DNA of 31,924 bases. It comes from a virus. Positions 1 to 7,770 of this stretch are shown here, one piece after another. The stretch covers positions 1 to 31,924 of IMG/VR virus record IMGVR_UViG_3300047462_000068; one strand, 5' to 3'. Positions within the stretch are counted from its first letter, which is position 1, and each line of letters starts with the position of its first letter. Under the pieces are notes generated by a model that searched no databases, had not been told where the DNA came from, and was given only the letters and a program-made list of their open reading frames with translations. A program made the translations under genes and the position numbers.

Positions 1-915
1 CGCCGCCGCCAGCGCGCCGTTGACCGGGGCGTAGACGACATGGGTGCCGCTGCCGTCCGACCCTTCGGCGCCGACCAGGTAGGCCAGCGTGTTGGTCGGG
101 AACGACGTGGTGTTGTTGATGTCGGTCGACCAGTGGATGAACAGGAAGCGGTCGCCCTGGGCCGTGTTCCAGTTATCGAACACCTGCGCCTCGGGGACCG
201 AAGATTCCCACAAGGTGAAGAAGGTCGCGAAGTCCTGGGTGACGCCGAGCACCTCCGCGAAGAACGTGGTCGGAGTGGCCGGGATCGCACCCTGCGAGGT
301 CACCGCGCCGACAGCCGAGGTCAGACCGAGTCCGGTCGCGATCGTGCCGGTGGGGAAAGCCGCGGAGCTGGCCGCGCCAATGGTCCCGCTGGTGATCGTG
401 AACGCGCCGGAGACGCTGTCGAAGGACACGGTGAGAGCCGTCGCACCTGCCGGGATAGCGGTGTTCAGAGCCGTCTGGATCAGGGCGGCTGCCGCGCTGA
501 AGCTGGTGGCACCCGTCAGGACGATATTGGCCGCCGAGAAGGCATAGCCGTCGATCATCACGGACAGCGATCCGGTCAACGCCTGGAGCGCCGCGACCGA
601 CAGCGAGACGACCGATGCGCCGCGAACGTAAGCCGGGACCGCGGCCGCGTTGTATTGGGCGAAGAGGATCTTTGCCGGGACGGCCGTCCGTCCGGTGAAG
701 CCGAGGAAGTACTGGCTGGCGATCGCGTATTCCTGCGAGCTCAGCCCGAAGAAGGAACCGACCGAAGCGGGCGTCGCGAAGGAATAGACGGCCCCCGCAG
801 GCACACGGGTCGACCGCGTGAGAGCGACGGCGATCAGGTCGAGAGCGCGGCCGCCTGCCGAGAGCACCGACGGGATAACGTTGACGTCAAAGGACGCCGG
901 AATGGAACTCGCCAT
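1..915 (-). CDS. Tail sheath-like protein, DUF3383 family (3' end cut by window)
   Basis: The reading frame opens at ATG 915 with a GGAGAC ribosome site 7 nt upstream and stays open to base 1, so the C-terminus lies outside the window. The N-terminus (MASSIPASFDVNVIPSVLSA) and the following Thr/Ala/Val-rich beta-type sequence match what I know of DUF3383 proteins, which occupy the tail sheath or sheath-like position in contractile-tailed phages. It follows the neck terminator gene after a 54-nt gap, the expected place for the first major tail gene. The sheath role is inferred from family and position. The missing C-terminal part prevents checking full length. Confidence 0.8.
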   Translation of the reverse strand, partial: MASSIPASFDVNVIPSVLSAGGRALDLIAVALTRSTRVPAGAVYSFATPASVGSFFGLSSQEYAIASQYFLGFTGRTAVPAKILFAQYNAAAVPAYVRGASVVSLSVAALQALTGSLSVMIDGYAFSAANIVLTGATSFSAAAALIQTALNTAIPAGATALTVSFDSVSGAFTITSGTIGAASSAAFPTGTIATGLGLTSAVGAVTSQGAIPATPTTFFAEVLGVTQDFATFFTLWESSVPEAQVFDNWNTAQGDRFLFIHWSTDINNTTSFPTNTLAYLVGAEGSDGSGTHVVYAPVNGALAAA

Positions 916-969
916 CTGTAGTGTCTCCAAATTGTATGATTGGGCGGCGCGTTTGGGCCGTCAGAGGTG

Positions 970-1512
970 TTAGGCGTTGCCTTTGCCGACGCCCGCGGCG
1001 ACGGTTCCCGCGAAGTCCTGCGGGGTGGTGACGCCGATGTTGGCTTGCAGCATCACGTCGATGCTCCAGCGGTCCTCGACCTGCTGCTCTCCGTCGGTGA
1101 ACGGCATCTGCCGGGGGTCCGAGTGGTAGAGCGGAGCCATCGCGTTTCCGGTGGCCGCAAAGAACGAGCAAGCCTGCTCACTGCGGAACAGCGTGGTGAT
1201 GACTTGCGTGTTGTCTCCGGAGGACGGTCCGTGGATGTCCAGCTGGATCGTCAGCTGCATCGCTCCGGTGTCCGTCCGGGTCGAAACCGACGTGGCGGGT
1301 GTCAGAACCGGGCCGTCTGAAAAGCACGTCGTGTTCGTCGACAGCCGCTCCCGGAGGATCGGGGTCATCTCGACGAAATTCGGCGACGTCGGCTCAGGAA
1401 CCCGGTTACGCTGGCCCCGGACGCATTCGACGCCTGCTGGCAGGATGACTAGGATCCAAGCCCGGAGAGCCGCAATGATCTGGGTTTCCGTCAGGCTGAT
1501 GGATGCCGCCAT
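970..1512 (-). CDS. Phage neck terminator / tail completion protein
   Basis: A 180-residue protein starting at ATG 1512 behind AGGAGA. Residues 30-60 contain a VRGQ-N-RVPEP-P-FV-MTP pattern that I recognise from the LIC_12616/neck terminator-like family, small proteins that close the head-tail interface or top of the tail. The C-terminal half has QLDIHG, SFFA and DRWSIDVMLQ segments typical of that fold. It sits between the connector genes and the sheath-like gene, as in other myoviruses. The function comes from family and gene order. Confidence 0.75.
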   Translation of the reverse strand: MAASISLTETQIIAALRAWILVILPAGVECVRGQRNRVPEPTSPNFVEMTPILRERLSTNTTCFSDGPVLTPATSVSTRTDTGAMQLTIQLDIHGPSSGDNTQVITTLFRSEQACSFFAATGNAMAPLYHSDPRQMPFTDGEQQVEDRWSIDVMLQANIGVTTPQDFAGTVAAGVGKGNA

Positions 1513-1528
1513 GAGGGGTTCTCCTAGG

Positions 1529-1912
1529 CTAGGCGGGCATCTGCCTTGTCACGGCGACCTTCACCCAGCCCTCGGCGCCGCCCCAGTTCTCGAGAACCAG
1601 GACAACCAGCCAGACCGTGCCGTCCGGGAAGGTGATGAGATCGCCGCCCTTGCCGTCCTCGCGGACGACGCCGTTCCAGTTGCCGTTCAGGTAGATGGCC
1701 CGCTTCTCGCCCTGGATGTTCAGGCCGTCGCACTGCGAGAGGTCTCCGGCCGTGAGGCTCTGGACCTGTGCGGACAGCGGGACCGCCGCGGCGTAGGTCG
1801 GCACCTGTTCACCGGCGGCATCCGTGGTGTAGCCGGTGCTGACCTGGATGCTGACGGTGATGTCCGGGTTCACGCGGGTGACCGCACGGTTGGCGATCCG
1901 CTGAATGTTCAT
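1529..1912 (-). CDS. Probable head-tail joining protein
   Basis: A 127-residue protein whose ATG overlaps the TGA of the upstream gene in an ATGA arrangement (1909-1912), so it is probably translated by coupling. It has no motif I can name with certainty. The middle (QSLTAGDLSQCDGLNIQGEK) and the later ITFPDGTVWLVVLVLENWG segment suggest a small beta-rich protein like collar or head-closure proteins found at this point in head-tail operons. The assignment rests on position between the gp10-like gene and the neck terminator gene. Confidence 0.6.
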   Translation of the reverse strand: MNIQRIANRAVTRVNPDITVSIQVSTGYTTDAAGEQVPTYAAAVPLSAQVQSLTAGDLSQCDGLNIQGEKRAIYLNGNWNGVVREDGKGGDLITFPDGTVWLVVLVLENWGGAEGWVKVAVTRQMPA

Positions 1913-2493
1913 TCGGAGGCCACCTCGAAGTCGACGCTCGCCAGCATGTGTGTGCTGTCGACGAGCAGCTTGCTGTTGCCCTTCTTGGCGACGGTCGAAG
2001 CGGCGAGCGGCGGCCCTGCAACGGTCAGGATGGACTGCTGAAGCTGCCCCGCCATGACCGCGCCCATCTGGCCGAGAGCCTTGGAGGCGTCGTAGTTCGT
2101 GGCGACCAGCAGCTTAGCCAGCGTGGATCCCCAGGTGCCTTTGTTGTTCGCGACCATCGGGCGGAAGTAGGGCCGCGCCGGGATGACGACGACATGCGCC
2201 TTGGATTGATAGTCGGCCGCGAAGTTCGACTGGTTGCGCTTCACGAAGCGGCCGCCGCGCAGCAGTTCAGTGCCCGCCTTGTTCGCCAGCCGGTAGACGG
2301 TGACAGTGCGTGCGGGGATCAGAGCCTTGCCGCCGAACTCGTGCGTCGCAGCCACCATGGCGGTGCTGGTGCCGTCCGGGTAAGTCGACCCGGCGAGGAA
2401 GCCCACATGGACCGCCTTTGCCGTCGAGATGCGCTGGGCGATCTCTTGCAGGCGGGCGGCCAGCTTGTCGCCGCCGCTGAAGGTTACAGCCAT
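1909..2493 (-). CDS. HK97 gp10-like / virion morphogenesis tail-completion protein
   Basis: A 194-residue protein. The N-terminal part (LAARLQEIAQRI, then VGFLAGSTYPDGTSTAMVAATHEFG) is the pattern of gp10-like and virion morphogenesis proteins: a helix, a glycine-rich strand and an A-x-x-HEFG turn. PARPYFRPM near residues 105-115 is the usual second landmark. Such proteins help complete the head-tail junction. The start overlaps the DUF4054 gene by 10 nt, and the stop overlaps the next start, so the four connector genes form a coupled block. Confidence 0.7.
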   Translation of the reverse strand: MAVTFSGGDKLAARLQEIAQRISTAKAVHVGFLAGSTYPDGTSTAMVAATHEFGGKALIPARTVTVYRLANKAGTELLRGGRFVKRNQSNFAADYQSKAHVVVIPARPYFRPMVANNKGTWGSTLAKLLVATNYDASKALGQMGAVMAGQLQQSILTVAGPPLAASTVAKKGNSKLLVDSTHMLASVDFEVASE

Positions 2494-2891
2494 CTCCGGC
2501 CACCGTAGGACGGCCGGGGGATGTAGCGGGCCGTCCGCAGGGGAGCCATCGCCTGCCAGGCGGCTGCGCCGTAGGTTGTCTGCACGAACCAGGCAGCCGA
2601 TCCGGGAATGTTGTATTCCGTCGAAACGGAGGTGGATCCCTCGGATGCGCTGGAGACCCGTCCCACCAGACCGTCTCCGGCGGTGGCCTGTCCTGCCATC
2701 GCGGCGATGTGCGCCGTCAGCATGTTCAGGATGACCGCGCGCTTTCCGACGTCCTGGATGGGGCTGGTGCCGTCATTGCGCAGATAGAGGGTCGCCTCCG
2801 AGAAGAAGAGGTCCGCCCTCGGTTCGGTGACAGCGGAGAACTCGGGATACCGCAGGATCCATGACGGATAGTCGAAGATTACATCCGCCAT
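2484..2891 (-). CDS. DUF4054 head-tail connector protein
   Basis: A 135-residue protein with a clear AGGAGG site 8 nt before ATG 2891. The N-terminus (FDYPSWILRYPEFSAV) followed by F-SEATLYLRNDGTSP and AVILNMLTAHIAAM is characteristic of DUF4054, a helical connector family related in role to HK97 gp6-type adaptors under the portal. The C-terminus has the usual GAAAWQAM segment and a basic tail. It lies just after the capsid-associated genes and before the gp10-like gene, which supports the connector role. Confidence 0.8.
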   Translation of the reverse strand: MADVIFDYPSWILRYPEFSAVTEPRADLFFSEATLYLRNDGTSPIQDVGKRAVILNMLTAHIAAMAGQATAGDGLVGRVSSASEGSTSVSTEYNIPGSAAWFVQTTYGAAAWQAMAPLRTARYIPRPSYGGRRWL

Positions 2892-2908
2892 GATGTCGGC
2901 CTCCTAAG

Positions 2909-3415
2909 TCACTTCGCGGAGATCAGGCCGTTCTTCACGACATCCAAATCAGCGTTAAGCGTCTTCCATTCAGTCCAGAAAGCCGCCGGAACGTCGGGAG
3001 TAGAGCCGCGGCGGAACACGATGTTATGCGGCGCCGTGTCCGGGACCGAGCCGATGAGCGCGATGCCGGAGGTGTTCGTGACGGTCACCGTGTTATCCGT
3101 AACGGTATCCGTAACGGGTAGTGTAACAGGGATCGTAACGGGCGTTACGACGCTATCCGTTACGGTTGTTACACCGATATCCGTAACAGGCTTCGTAGCG
3201 GCCTCGAGTTTCGCCTCGTCGGCGGCCAGTTCGGCTTCGAGTTCAGCGGAATGCTTCTTCTCGGCGTCGACGGCGGCTTCAACGGCAGAGTGGAGAGCCG
3301 CGTCGATCGCCGCCGTGTCGATTGAGACAGCGGGCGAGGACGGGGCGGAAACTGCGGGAGTTACGGCCACCGCCGGGGTGGTCGCCTCCGCCGGAGCGGA
3401 TGTGGTTTCTGACAT
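2909..3415 (-). CDS. Capsid-region protein with Ala/Glu helix and Val-Thr repeats
   Basis: A 168-residue protein, start ATG 3415, unknown function. Three parts are visible: an Ala/Pro/Thr-rich leader (1-30), a charged likely coiled coil (about 32-75, with EKKHSAELEAELAADEAKLE), and a repetitive Val-Thr segment (about 76-115, variants of TDxVTxPVT). The last 35 residues (FWTEWKTLNADLDVVKNGL) match the C-terminus of the preceding gene product (FWDRWTAENADLDILKKGL). The two are only 2 nt apart, so a partial duplication is likely. It may be a head decoration or spike protein; this is a guess from position. Confidence 0.6.
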   Translation of the reverse strand: MSETTSAPAEATTPAVAVTPAVSAPSSPAVSIDTAAIDAALHSAVEAAVDAEKKHSAELEAELAADEAKLEAATKPVTDIGVTTVTDSVVTPVTIPVTLPVTDTVTDNTVTVTNTSGIALIGSVPDTAPHNIVFRRGSTPDVPAAFWTEWKTLNADLDVVKNGLISAK

Positions 3416-3417
3416 GA

Positions 3418-3873
3418 TTATGCCGCCTTGCTGGATTTCTGCTGCACCAGGCGCTCAAAGCCGGTGCGCAGATCCTTCTGCTCACGCGCCTGACCCTCGG
3501 TGCGGCTGTTGTTGTCCTGGGCGAACACCAGACCCTTCTTGAGGATGTCCAGGTCGGCGTTCTCCGCCGTCCAGCGATCCCAGAAATCCTTGTCGATGCC
3601 GAACGTCAGCGCGTAGCCGCCTACGATCGGGAATTCGGCTGACGTATTGTGCTTGACCGCGCTGCCACGGATGACAACAGGATCCCCGATCCTCCGGGCG
3701 ACCTTGATCGTACGGCCGCTGTTCGGCTCGGTCTGCTCGACCATCTCGTGCAGTTGCAGGGACAGCGTGTGCGTCAGTTTGTTGCCGACAACGACCGTGT
3801 CTCCGGTCCGGACGGGCGCCGTAATCTCGGCTCCCGTGTGTTCCTTGGAAGTCTTCTTGAGTGTATCCGACAT
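3418..3873 (-). CDS. Small capsid-region protein, unknown
   Basis: I place the start at ATG 3873 because AGGGGAAA lies just upstream; a longer frame to 4047 would read through the hairpins and overlap the capsid gene. The 151-residue product has a mixed beta-type middle (TGDTVVVGNKLTHTLSLQLH) and a C-terminal segment FWDRWTAENADLDILKKGL that recurs in the next gene. No named family is recognised. Genes in this position often encode small head proteins, but nothing in the sequence proves it. Confidence 0.6.
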   Translation of the reverse strand: MSDTLKKTSKEHTGAEITAPVRTGDTVVVGNKLTHTLSLQLHEMVEQTEPNSGRTIKVARRIGDPVVIRGSAVKHNTSAEFPIVGGYALTFGIDKDFWDRWTAENADLDILKKGLVFAQDNNSRTEGQAREQKDLRTGFERLVQQKSSKAA

Positions 3874-3895
3874 TTTCAGTTTCCCCTGATTTGTT

Positions 3896-3969
3896 TGTCG
3901 TTGGATAAAGCCCGCAGCGACGCGGGACTTATCCAACGACAGACGCCCGCCGCTTGACGGGTATCTGTC
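3896..3969 (-). terminator. Two tandem overlapping hairpins after the capsid gene
   Basis: Bases 3896-3915 pair with 3922-3941 (18 of 20 positions, 6-nt loop). Bases 3938-3949 pair with 3958-3969 (10 of 12, 8-nt loop). The two share bases 3938-3941 and so may be mutually exclusive. No U-run follows on the minus strand, so this may be a leaky terminator, a processing site or a stability element that keeps capsid mRNA in excess. Confidence 0.6.
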
Positions 3970-3992
3970 GTTATTGGTTGGTGCAGCCGGTC

Positions 3993-5090
3993 TTAGAGGC
4001 CGAGCATCTGCACGAACGCCGCCGGGAGACGGATGACCGAACCCCATGCGCCGCCGGTGACCTTCTGCTTGAAGGAGGACAGCGCGCGGACAATGCCATG
4101 CTGACGCATCTTCTCGGAGAACGCGCAGTATCCGGTCTTCTCACCCTGCATTTCCGGTGCGATCAGCTGGAAGAGGTTGCCAGCGGAGAGGCCCTGCGGG
4201 TTCGCTGCGGTGAGGGCGCCGTACTGAACGGCGGTCACAACCCTGAGGTTGGGGAACGCCTCTTTCAGCATGGCGGTGACGGTGATACCGTACTGGTTGG
4301 TCGCCTTCAGCGCGATGCTGACAGACGGCGCAAGGCCGAGGACAAGAGGCGAGTTCTCGTCGATGTTGCCGCCGGTCTGCGCCACGAGCTGGATGTACGC
4401 CGACTGGATGTCGTTGTAGATCTCGTTCGCCGTCGCGTTGATCGCGTTGCCCGCAGTGATCCAGCGGTTTCCGCCAGCGGCCTTGACCGAAGGCGTCAGG
4501 GTCGCGTTGACCGCGATGCCCGGATCGTTGAGCAGGCCGTAGTTCTGAAGTCCGCCGACACCGAAGAAGTAGACCTTGTTCTCAAGGTTCTTCAGCGTGA
4601 TCGCGGCGGCCTTGTCCTTCTGCGCAACGGTATTGATCATCGCGAGGTTGTTGATGTCGATCTCGAGATCTCCGACTTCCTTGATGGTCTCAAAGATGTA
4701 GTTCTGGCGCGTCTCGAAGTTCATGTTGAACCCGGAAACACCGTTCTCCTCGAAGTCGCCGTACGTGCTGGCTTCACCAGTCGCCTCGACAATCGGGAAC
4801 TCGATGGCGCGGGTCGACCAGTCGCCCTTACGGACTTCCCCGAGGATCTCGGCTGCCTTGGTGGGAGCGAAGATGACTTCGAGAACCTGCGGATCGACCA
4901 TGGTCGTCAGCACGGAGGGGATGCCACCGGAGGGGGTGGTAACCAGCTGCGGCTGGGCGTCCATGGCGAGGCGGTAGTCGTGGCGGTACTCGTCCGCGAC
5001 GTAGCCGAGGGCGTCGGGGAGGATGACACCCATCTCTGCGACGCGGGCCTTGTCGGCAGCCCACTTCGCCATTGCTTCTGACTTGTTCAT
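3993..5090 (-). CDS. Major capsid protein (DUF2184-like)
   Basis: A 365-residue protein, ATG 5090 behind AAAGGAG. It has the layout of the DUF2184 major capsid family: helical N-arm, EILGEVRKGDWSTRAIEFPIVEATGEASTYGDFEENG pattern at about 83-120 (E-loop/strand region), long central helices (NLAMINTVAQKDKAAAITLKN region), and a C-terminal KVTGGAWGSVIRLP beta strand. It lies downstream of protease/scaffold and cement genes, the standard order. It should be the most abundant virion protein. Family from recognition; role strongly supported by context. Confidence 0.85.
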   Translation of the reverse strand: MNKSEAMAKWAADKARVAEMGVILPDALGYVADEYRHDYRLAMDAQPQLVTTPSGGIPSVLTTMVDPQVLEVIFAPTKAAEILGEVRKGDWSTRAIEFPIVEATGEASTYGDFEENGVSGFNMNFETRQNYIFETIKEVGDLEIDINNLAMINTVAQKDKAAAITLKNLENKVYFFGVGGLQNYGLLNDPGIAVNATLTPSVKAAGGNRWITAGNAINATANEIYNDIQSAYIQLVAQTGGNIDENSPLVLGLAPSVSIALKATNQYGITVTAMLKEAFPNLRVVTAVQYGALTAANPQGLSAGNLFQLIAPEMQGEKTGYCAFSEKMRQHGIVRALSSFKQKVTGGAWGSVIRLPAAFVQMLGL

Positions 5091-5102
5091 TAGTGGGCTC
5101 CT

Positions 5103-5594
5103 TTAGAAAGTGCTGATCTTGACGAGCTCGCCAGCGGCTGCGGCGGACTTGGTGGTGAACTTGGTCGCGACGTTCACGCCAGCGTTGGCGACGAACTGCG
5201 GCGTGCCGTCGGCGAGTGCCGCGTAGACGACCGCGCCGCGGGCAACGGCTGCGCCGCTGGAGTTGCGGGCGAAGAAGTCGCCCGCCTCAAACAGCGAGAC
5301 GCCCGATCCCTGAGGGATGATCATCGTGGCGTCCGCCAGCCACAGCGTGATCACCGTCAGATCACGGTGGACGAAACCATCGGGAGCGGTGGTCAGCGGG
5401 GCTGCGACGTTGCTGACAACCGGCAGTCCGGTGGCTGTCGGGTCGATCCAGGCGAAGCGGCCGATGATGACACCGGAAGCACCGGCGACGAGGCCGCCGG
5501 GGCCAGCGTTGACGACTGCGCGGGGGTTGGTGGAAGCGAAATCACCTTCAACGCCAATGGCGGGGACGGTGTTAACCTGTGACGGGAAGGGCAT
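5103..5594 (-). CDS. Capsid structural cement protein, gp24-like
   Basis: A 163-residue protein with AAAGGAG before ATG 5594. The N-terminus (PFPSQVNTVPAIGVEGDFAS) and the following N-P-R-A-V-V-NAGPGG and GRFAWIDP segments are typical of gp24-like cement proteins, beta-rich proteins that bind the capsid surface at symmetry axes. It ends with an alternating Ala/Thr/Ser beta segment. The position directly upstream of the capsid gene, 12 nt away, fits co-expression with capsid. Confidence 0.8.
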   Translation of the reverse strand: MPFPSQVNTVPAIGVEGDFASTNPRAVVNAGPGGLVAGASGVIIGRFAWIDPTATGLPVVSNVAAPLTTAPDGFVHRDLTVITLWLADATMIIPQGSGVSLFEAGDFFARNSSGAAVARGAVVYAALADGTPQFVANAGVNVATKFTTKSAAAAGELVKISTF

Positions 5595-5606
5595 GCGTAT
5601 TCTCCT

Positions 5607-6326
5607 TTATGCGCGGCCGATGCGCTTGGCGGTCGGGAAGCGTTTGTCGAAATCGTCTGCGTTGAGGGCGGCGTCGGATGCGATCCGGTTGCCGTTGGCG
5701 GCCGCGCCGGGGAGCGGCTGCGCCTTCAGGACGGCTGACAGGGCAGCGACCGGAAGACCTTCCATTCCATCGACGCCCAGGGTCTTGAGCGCGTGCCGAA
5801 GGATTTCCTCGGCGGAGTCCATGACAGCCAGCTTGCCGACCCACGGTTCGACCGTGCGCTCGGCGGTGCGGGCTGCACGGAGACGCTCGATGGTCTTCGT
5901 CTCAGCCTCCTGGACGGCCACCTTGAGAGCGGCGTCCATCGCGGCCTTGGTGACCTTTTCGGCTTCCTCGGTGGCGGACTTGGCAACGGGAGGAACGACA
6001 ACGGCGTCGGCTTCCTTGACCACGGGCTCGGCAACAACATCGTCGGCGACGACCGGAGTGCAGAGAGCGGTAATGGCGGCGATCATTTCCGGTGTCGCCG
6101 CTTCGCCGAGGATCGCCTTGATCTTCGTGGTGATCTCGTCGTCGTCGGTGGCTGCGGGAACGACCGTCGTCACCGGCTCGGCGGGCTCCGCCGGATCTGC
6201 CTCGAGGACTTCGAGCAGGTCGATGATGTCGCTGAGTTCGGCGTCCTGTGCGATGAGGCCGCGAAGGGCGGTGCTCAGAGTGTTCCTGGCCGCCATGGCA
6301 GCGCGAGGAAGGATTTTCTTCGCCAT
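5607..6326 (-). CDS. Nested in-frame scaffold protein (internal start)
   Basis: Inside the protease gene, ATG 6326 (codon 203) has a strong AGGAGA 8 nt upstream, as good as any gene start here. It would yield a 239-residue protein starting MAKKILPRAA that contains only the helical scaffold region. This repeats the lambda C/Nu3 arrangement, where one gene gives protease-scaffold and scaffold alone. The start site is visible; production of the short form is inferred. Confidence 0.55.
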   Translation of the reverse strand: MAKKILPRAAMAARNTLSTALRGLIAQDAELSDIIDLLEVLEADPAEPAEPVTTVVPAATDDDEITTKIKAILGEAATPEMIAAITALCTPVVADDVVAEPVVKEADAVVVPPVAKSATEEAEKVTKAAMDAALKVAVQEAETKTIERLRAARTAERTVEPWVGKLAVMDSAEEILRHALKTLGVDGMEGLPVAALSAVLKAQPLPGAAANGNRIASDAALNADDFDKRFPTAKRIGRA

Positions 6327-6932
6327 GTGGCGGATCTCCTGTTTGAGTTGGATTGCTTCTTGAATGGCGGCATCGCCGACCATGACGTCCGGACCTGCGC
6401 GGCCCCGCTCGACGATGGCGACATGATTTCCAACGATGGAGACCATCCGGCCGTCGAAGTGTTCGCCGCCGACATCCCCGGGGGTCATGTCGGCAGTGAA
6501 GTAGTACGCCGACGAGATTTCCCGCTGGCCGCCGCTCTCGATGTCCCGGATCGCGGTGGCGTCCCAGATCACCATTGAGTTCTTGAGATACGGGGCGTCG
6601 AACTCCGCATCGGTCCCCGTGGCGCCGATGACCGCCTGCTTCTGCGGCTCACCGGCGTTGACGGGGACGTGCCTGTTGAGCACCTGCACCAGGTTGAATG
6701 TCGGTGCGGCCTTCGTCAGTTCCTCGGGATCCCGGTAGAGCTGGTAGACCTTCTTCGGATCCAGCCCGAGCGCCTCGCAGTCGGGGATTTCCGATCCCTG
6801 GTATCCGCAGATGTTCGATTTCGAGATCGCCGTGACGGCGACATGCAGGCGGCCGTCCGCGTCTTTTGAGCGGACCGAGATGGAGGCGCGGTCAAACGCC
6901 ATCCGGTCACCGCTAGGCGTCGAAGTTGCCAT
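5607..6932 (-). CDS. Prohead protease (DUF2213) with C-terminal scaffold region
   Basis: A 441-residue protein starting at ATG 6932 behind GAGGA. The first 190 residues match DUF2213, an HK97-type prohead serine protease relative: candidate catalytic His 88 (NRHVPV), Ser 140/141 (REISSAYYF) and His 170 (GNHVAIV). The rest (about 200-441) is Ala/Glu/Lys-rich and helical, like an assembly scaffold, with an acidic Val/Pro linker. This fused protease-scaffold layout is known in several phages; the scaffold part is expected to be cleaved during maturation. An internal start at codon 203 probably makes free scaffold. Catalytic residues are assigned by motif only. Confidence 0.8.
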   Translation of the reverse strand: MATSTPSGDRMAFDRASISVRSKDADGRLHVAVTAISKSNICGYQGSEIPDCEALGLDPKKVYQLYRDPEELTKAAPTFNLVQVLNRHVPVNAGEPQKQAVIGATGTDAEFDAPYLKNSMVIWDATAIRDIESGGQREISSAYYFTADMTPGDVGGEHFDGRMVSIVGNHVAIVERGRAGPDVMVGDAAIQEAIQLKQEIRHMAKKILPRAAMAARNTLSTALRGLIAQDAELSDIIDLLEVLEADPAEPAEPVTTVVPAATDDDEITTKIKAILGEAATPEMIAAITALCTPVVADDVVAEPVVKEADAVVVPPVAKSATEEAEKVTKAAMDAALKVAVQEAETKTIERLRAARTAERTVEPWVGKLAVMDSAEEILRHALKTLGVDGMEGLPVAALSAVLKAQPLPGAAANGNRIASDAALNADDFDKRFPTAKRIGRA

Positions 6933-6956
6933 GCGGGTTATCCTCGGAGGCTAGGG

Positions 6957-7757
6957 TTAGTCGGCCCGGAGTCCGGGGATCACCGCGCAGCAGGTGCAGC
7001 GGCAGTTGGGCAGCATGCCGGGGAAGATCCGCTCACCGTCGATGAGGGCGCCTTCCCGGACGTTGTAGGTTTTCCCGCTGTAGGCGACGTGGCTTACACG
7101 CGGATGACGTCCGGCGCCGGAGTGTTGCCACACCGCGTCTTCGACGCCGATCTCGAGGAACCGCGCCCGCTGGATCGCGGAGGTCGCCATGTTGTTCTGG
7201 GTGTGCGCGATGAACGCAGCCCGGTTTCTTGTTAGGTCGTAGCGGTCCTCAAGTTCTTTGGTCAGCCATCCCAGATCGCGGCCCTGCTGAACGCTGCGCG
7301 CCACCAGCTGCTCGACGTGCGCCAGGTGCTGCTGGGCGATCGATTTGATGAGCGATACGTTTTCGTGGATGCTTCCCCGAAGCACGTCATCGACGGCCGC
7401 GGTCGGCCTGAAGGCCACCGTCATGCCGCCAGCCTTGAGCGCCGCCTTCAGCGCGCCGTCTGAACGGTCCGCCGCAGACTTTGCGAAGTAGGCCGCCAGG
7501 TCCGGAGCCAGCTTCGCGAAACGGGCTTCCCATCTCTTCGCCAGCCGCCTGAAGGCCCAGCGGAGGACCATCGCCGGGCGGGCATCCTGTGCCAGGACCG
7601 GAGGTGCCTTGTTGTAGGCCGCCGTCAGCCAGTAGGTCAGGCTGCCGTGCATCTCGTCGATGAGGGCTTCCAGACGCTTGCGGTAGGCTGCCTCTATTCC
7701 GGCGTTTGGATGGACAGGGGCAATCGTGCGAGGAGGACGGCGCGCTGCTTTTGCCAT
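6957..7757 (-). CDS. Minor head protein, Mu gpF-like
   Basis: A 266-residue protein, ATG 7757 behind GAGGG. The C-terminal half carries landmarks of the phage Mu F-like domain: helices ending in R-x-x-F-I-AHTQNN, then VWQHSGAGRHPRVSHVA and the terminal GMLPNCRCTCCAVIPGL, where PNCRC is the family signature. Such proteins sit inside the portal vertex and may be ejected. The N-terminus (AARRPPRTIAPVHPNAGIE) is basic. It lies 13 nt after the portal gene, the usual order. Confidence 0.85.
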   Translation of the reverse strand: MAKAARRPPRTIAPVHPNAGIEAAYRKRLEALIDEMHGSLTYWLTAAYNKAPPVLAQDARPAMVLRWAFRRLAKRWEARFAKLAPDLAAYFAKSAADRSDGALKAALKAGGMTVAFRPTAAVDDVLRGSIHENVSLIKSIAQQHLAHVEQLVARSVQQGRDLGWLTKELEDRYDLTRNRAAFIAHTQNNMATSAIQRARFLEIGVEDAVWQHSGAGRHPRVSHVAYSGKTYNVREGALIDGERIFPGMLPNCRCTCCAVIPGLRAD

Positions 7758-7770
7758 GCGCCGCCCTCAC

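Noticed and set aside
3954-5081. Long plus-strand open frame opposite the capsid gene
   Set aside because: It mirrors the capsid gene; Arg/Asp-rich composition and lack of a ribosome site mark it as a shadow of a GC-rich gene.
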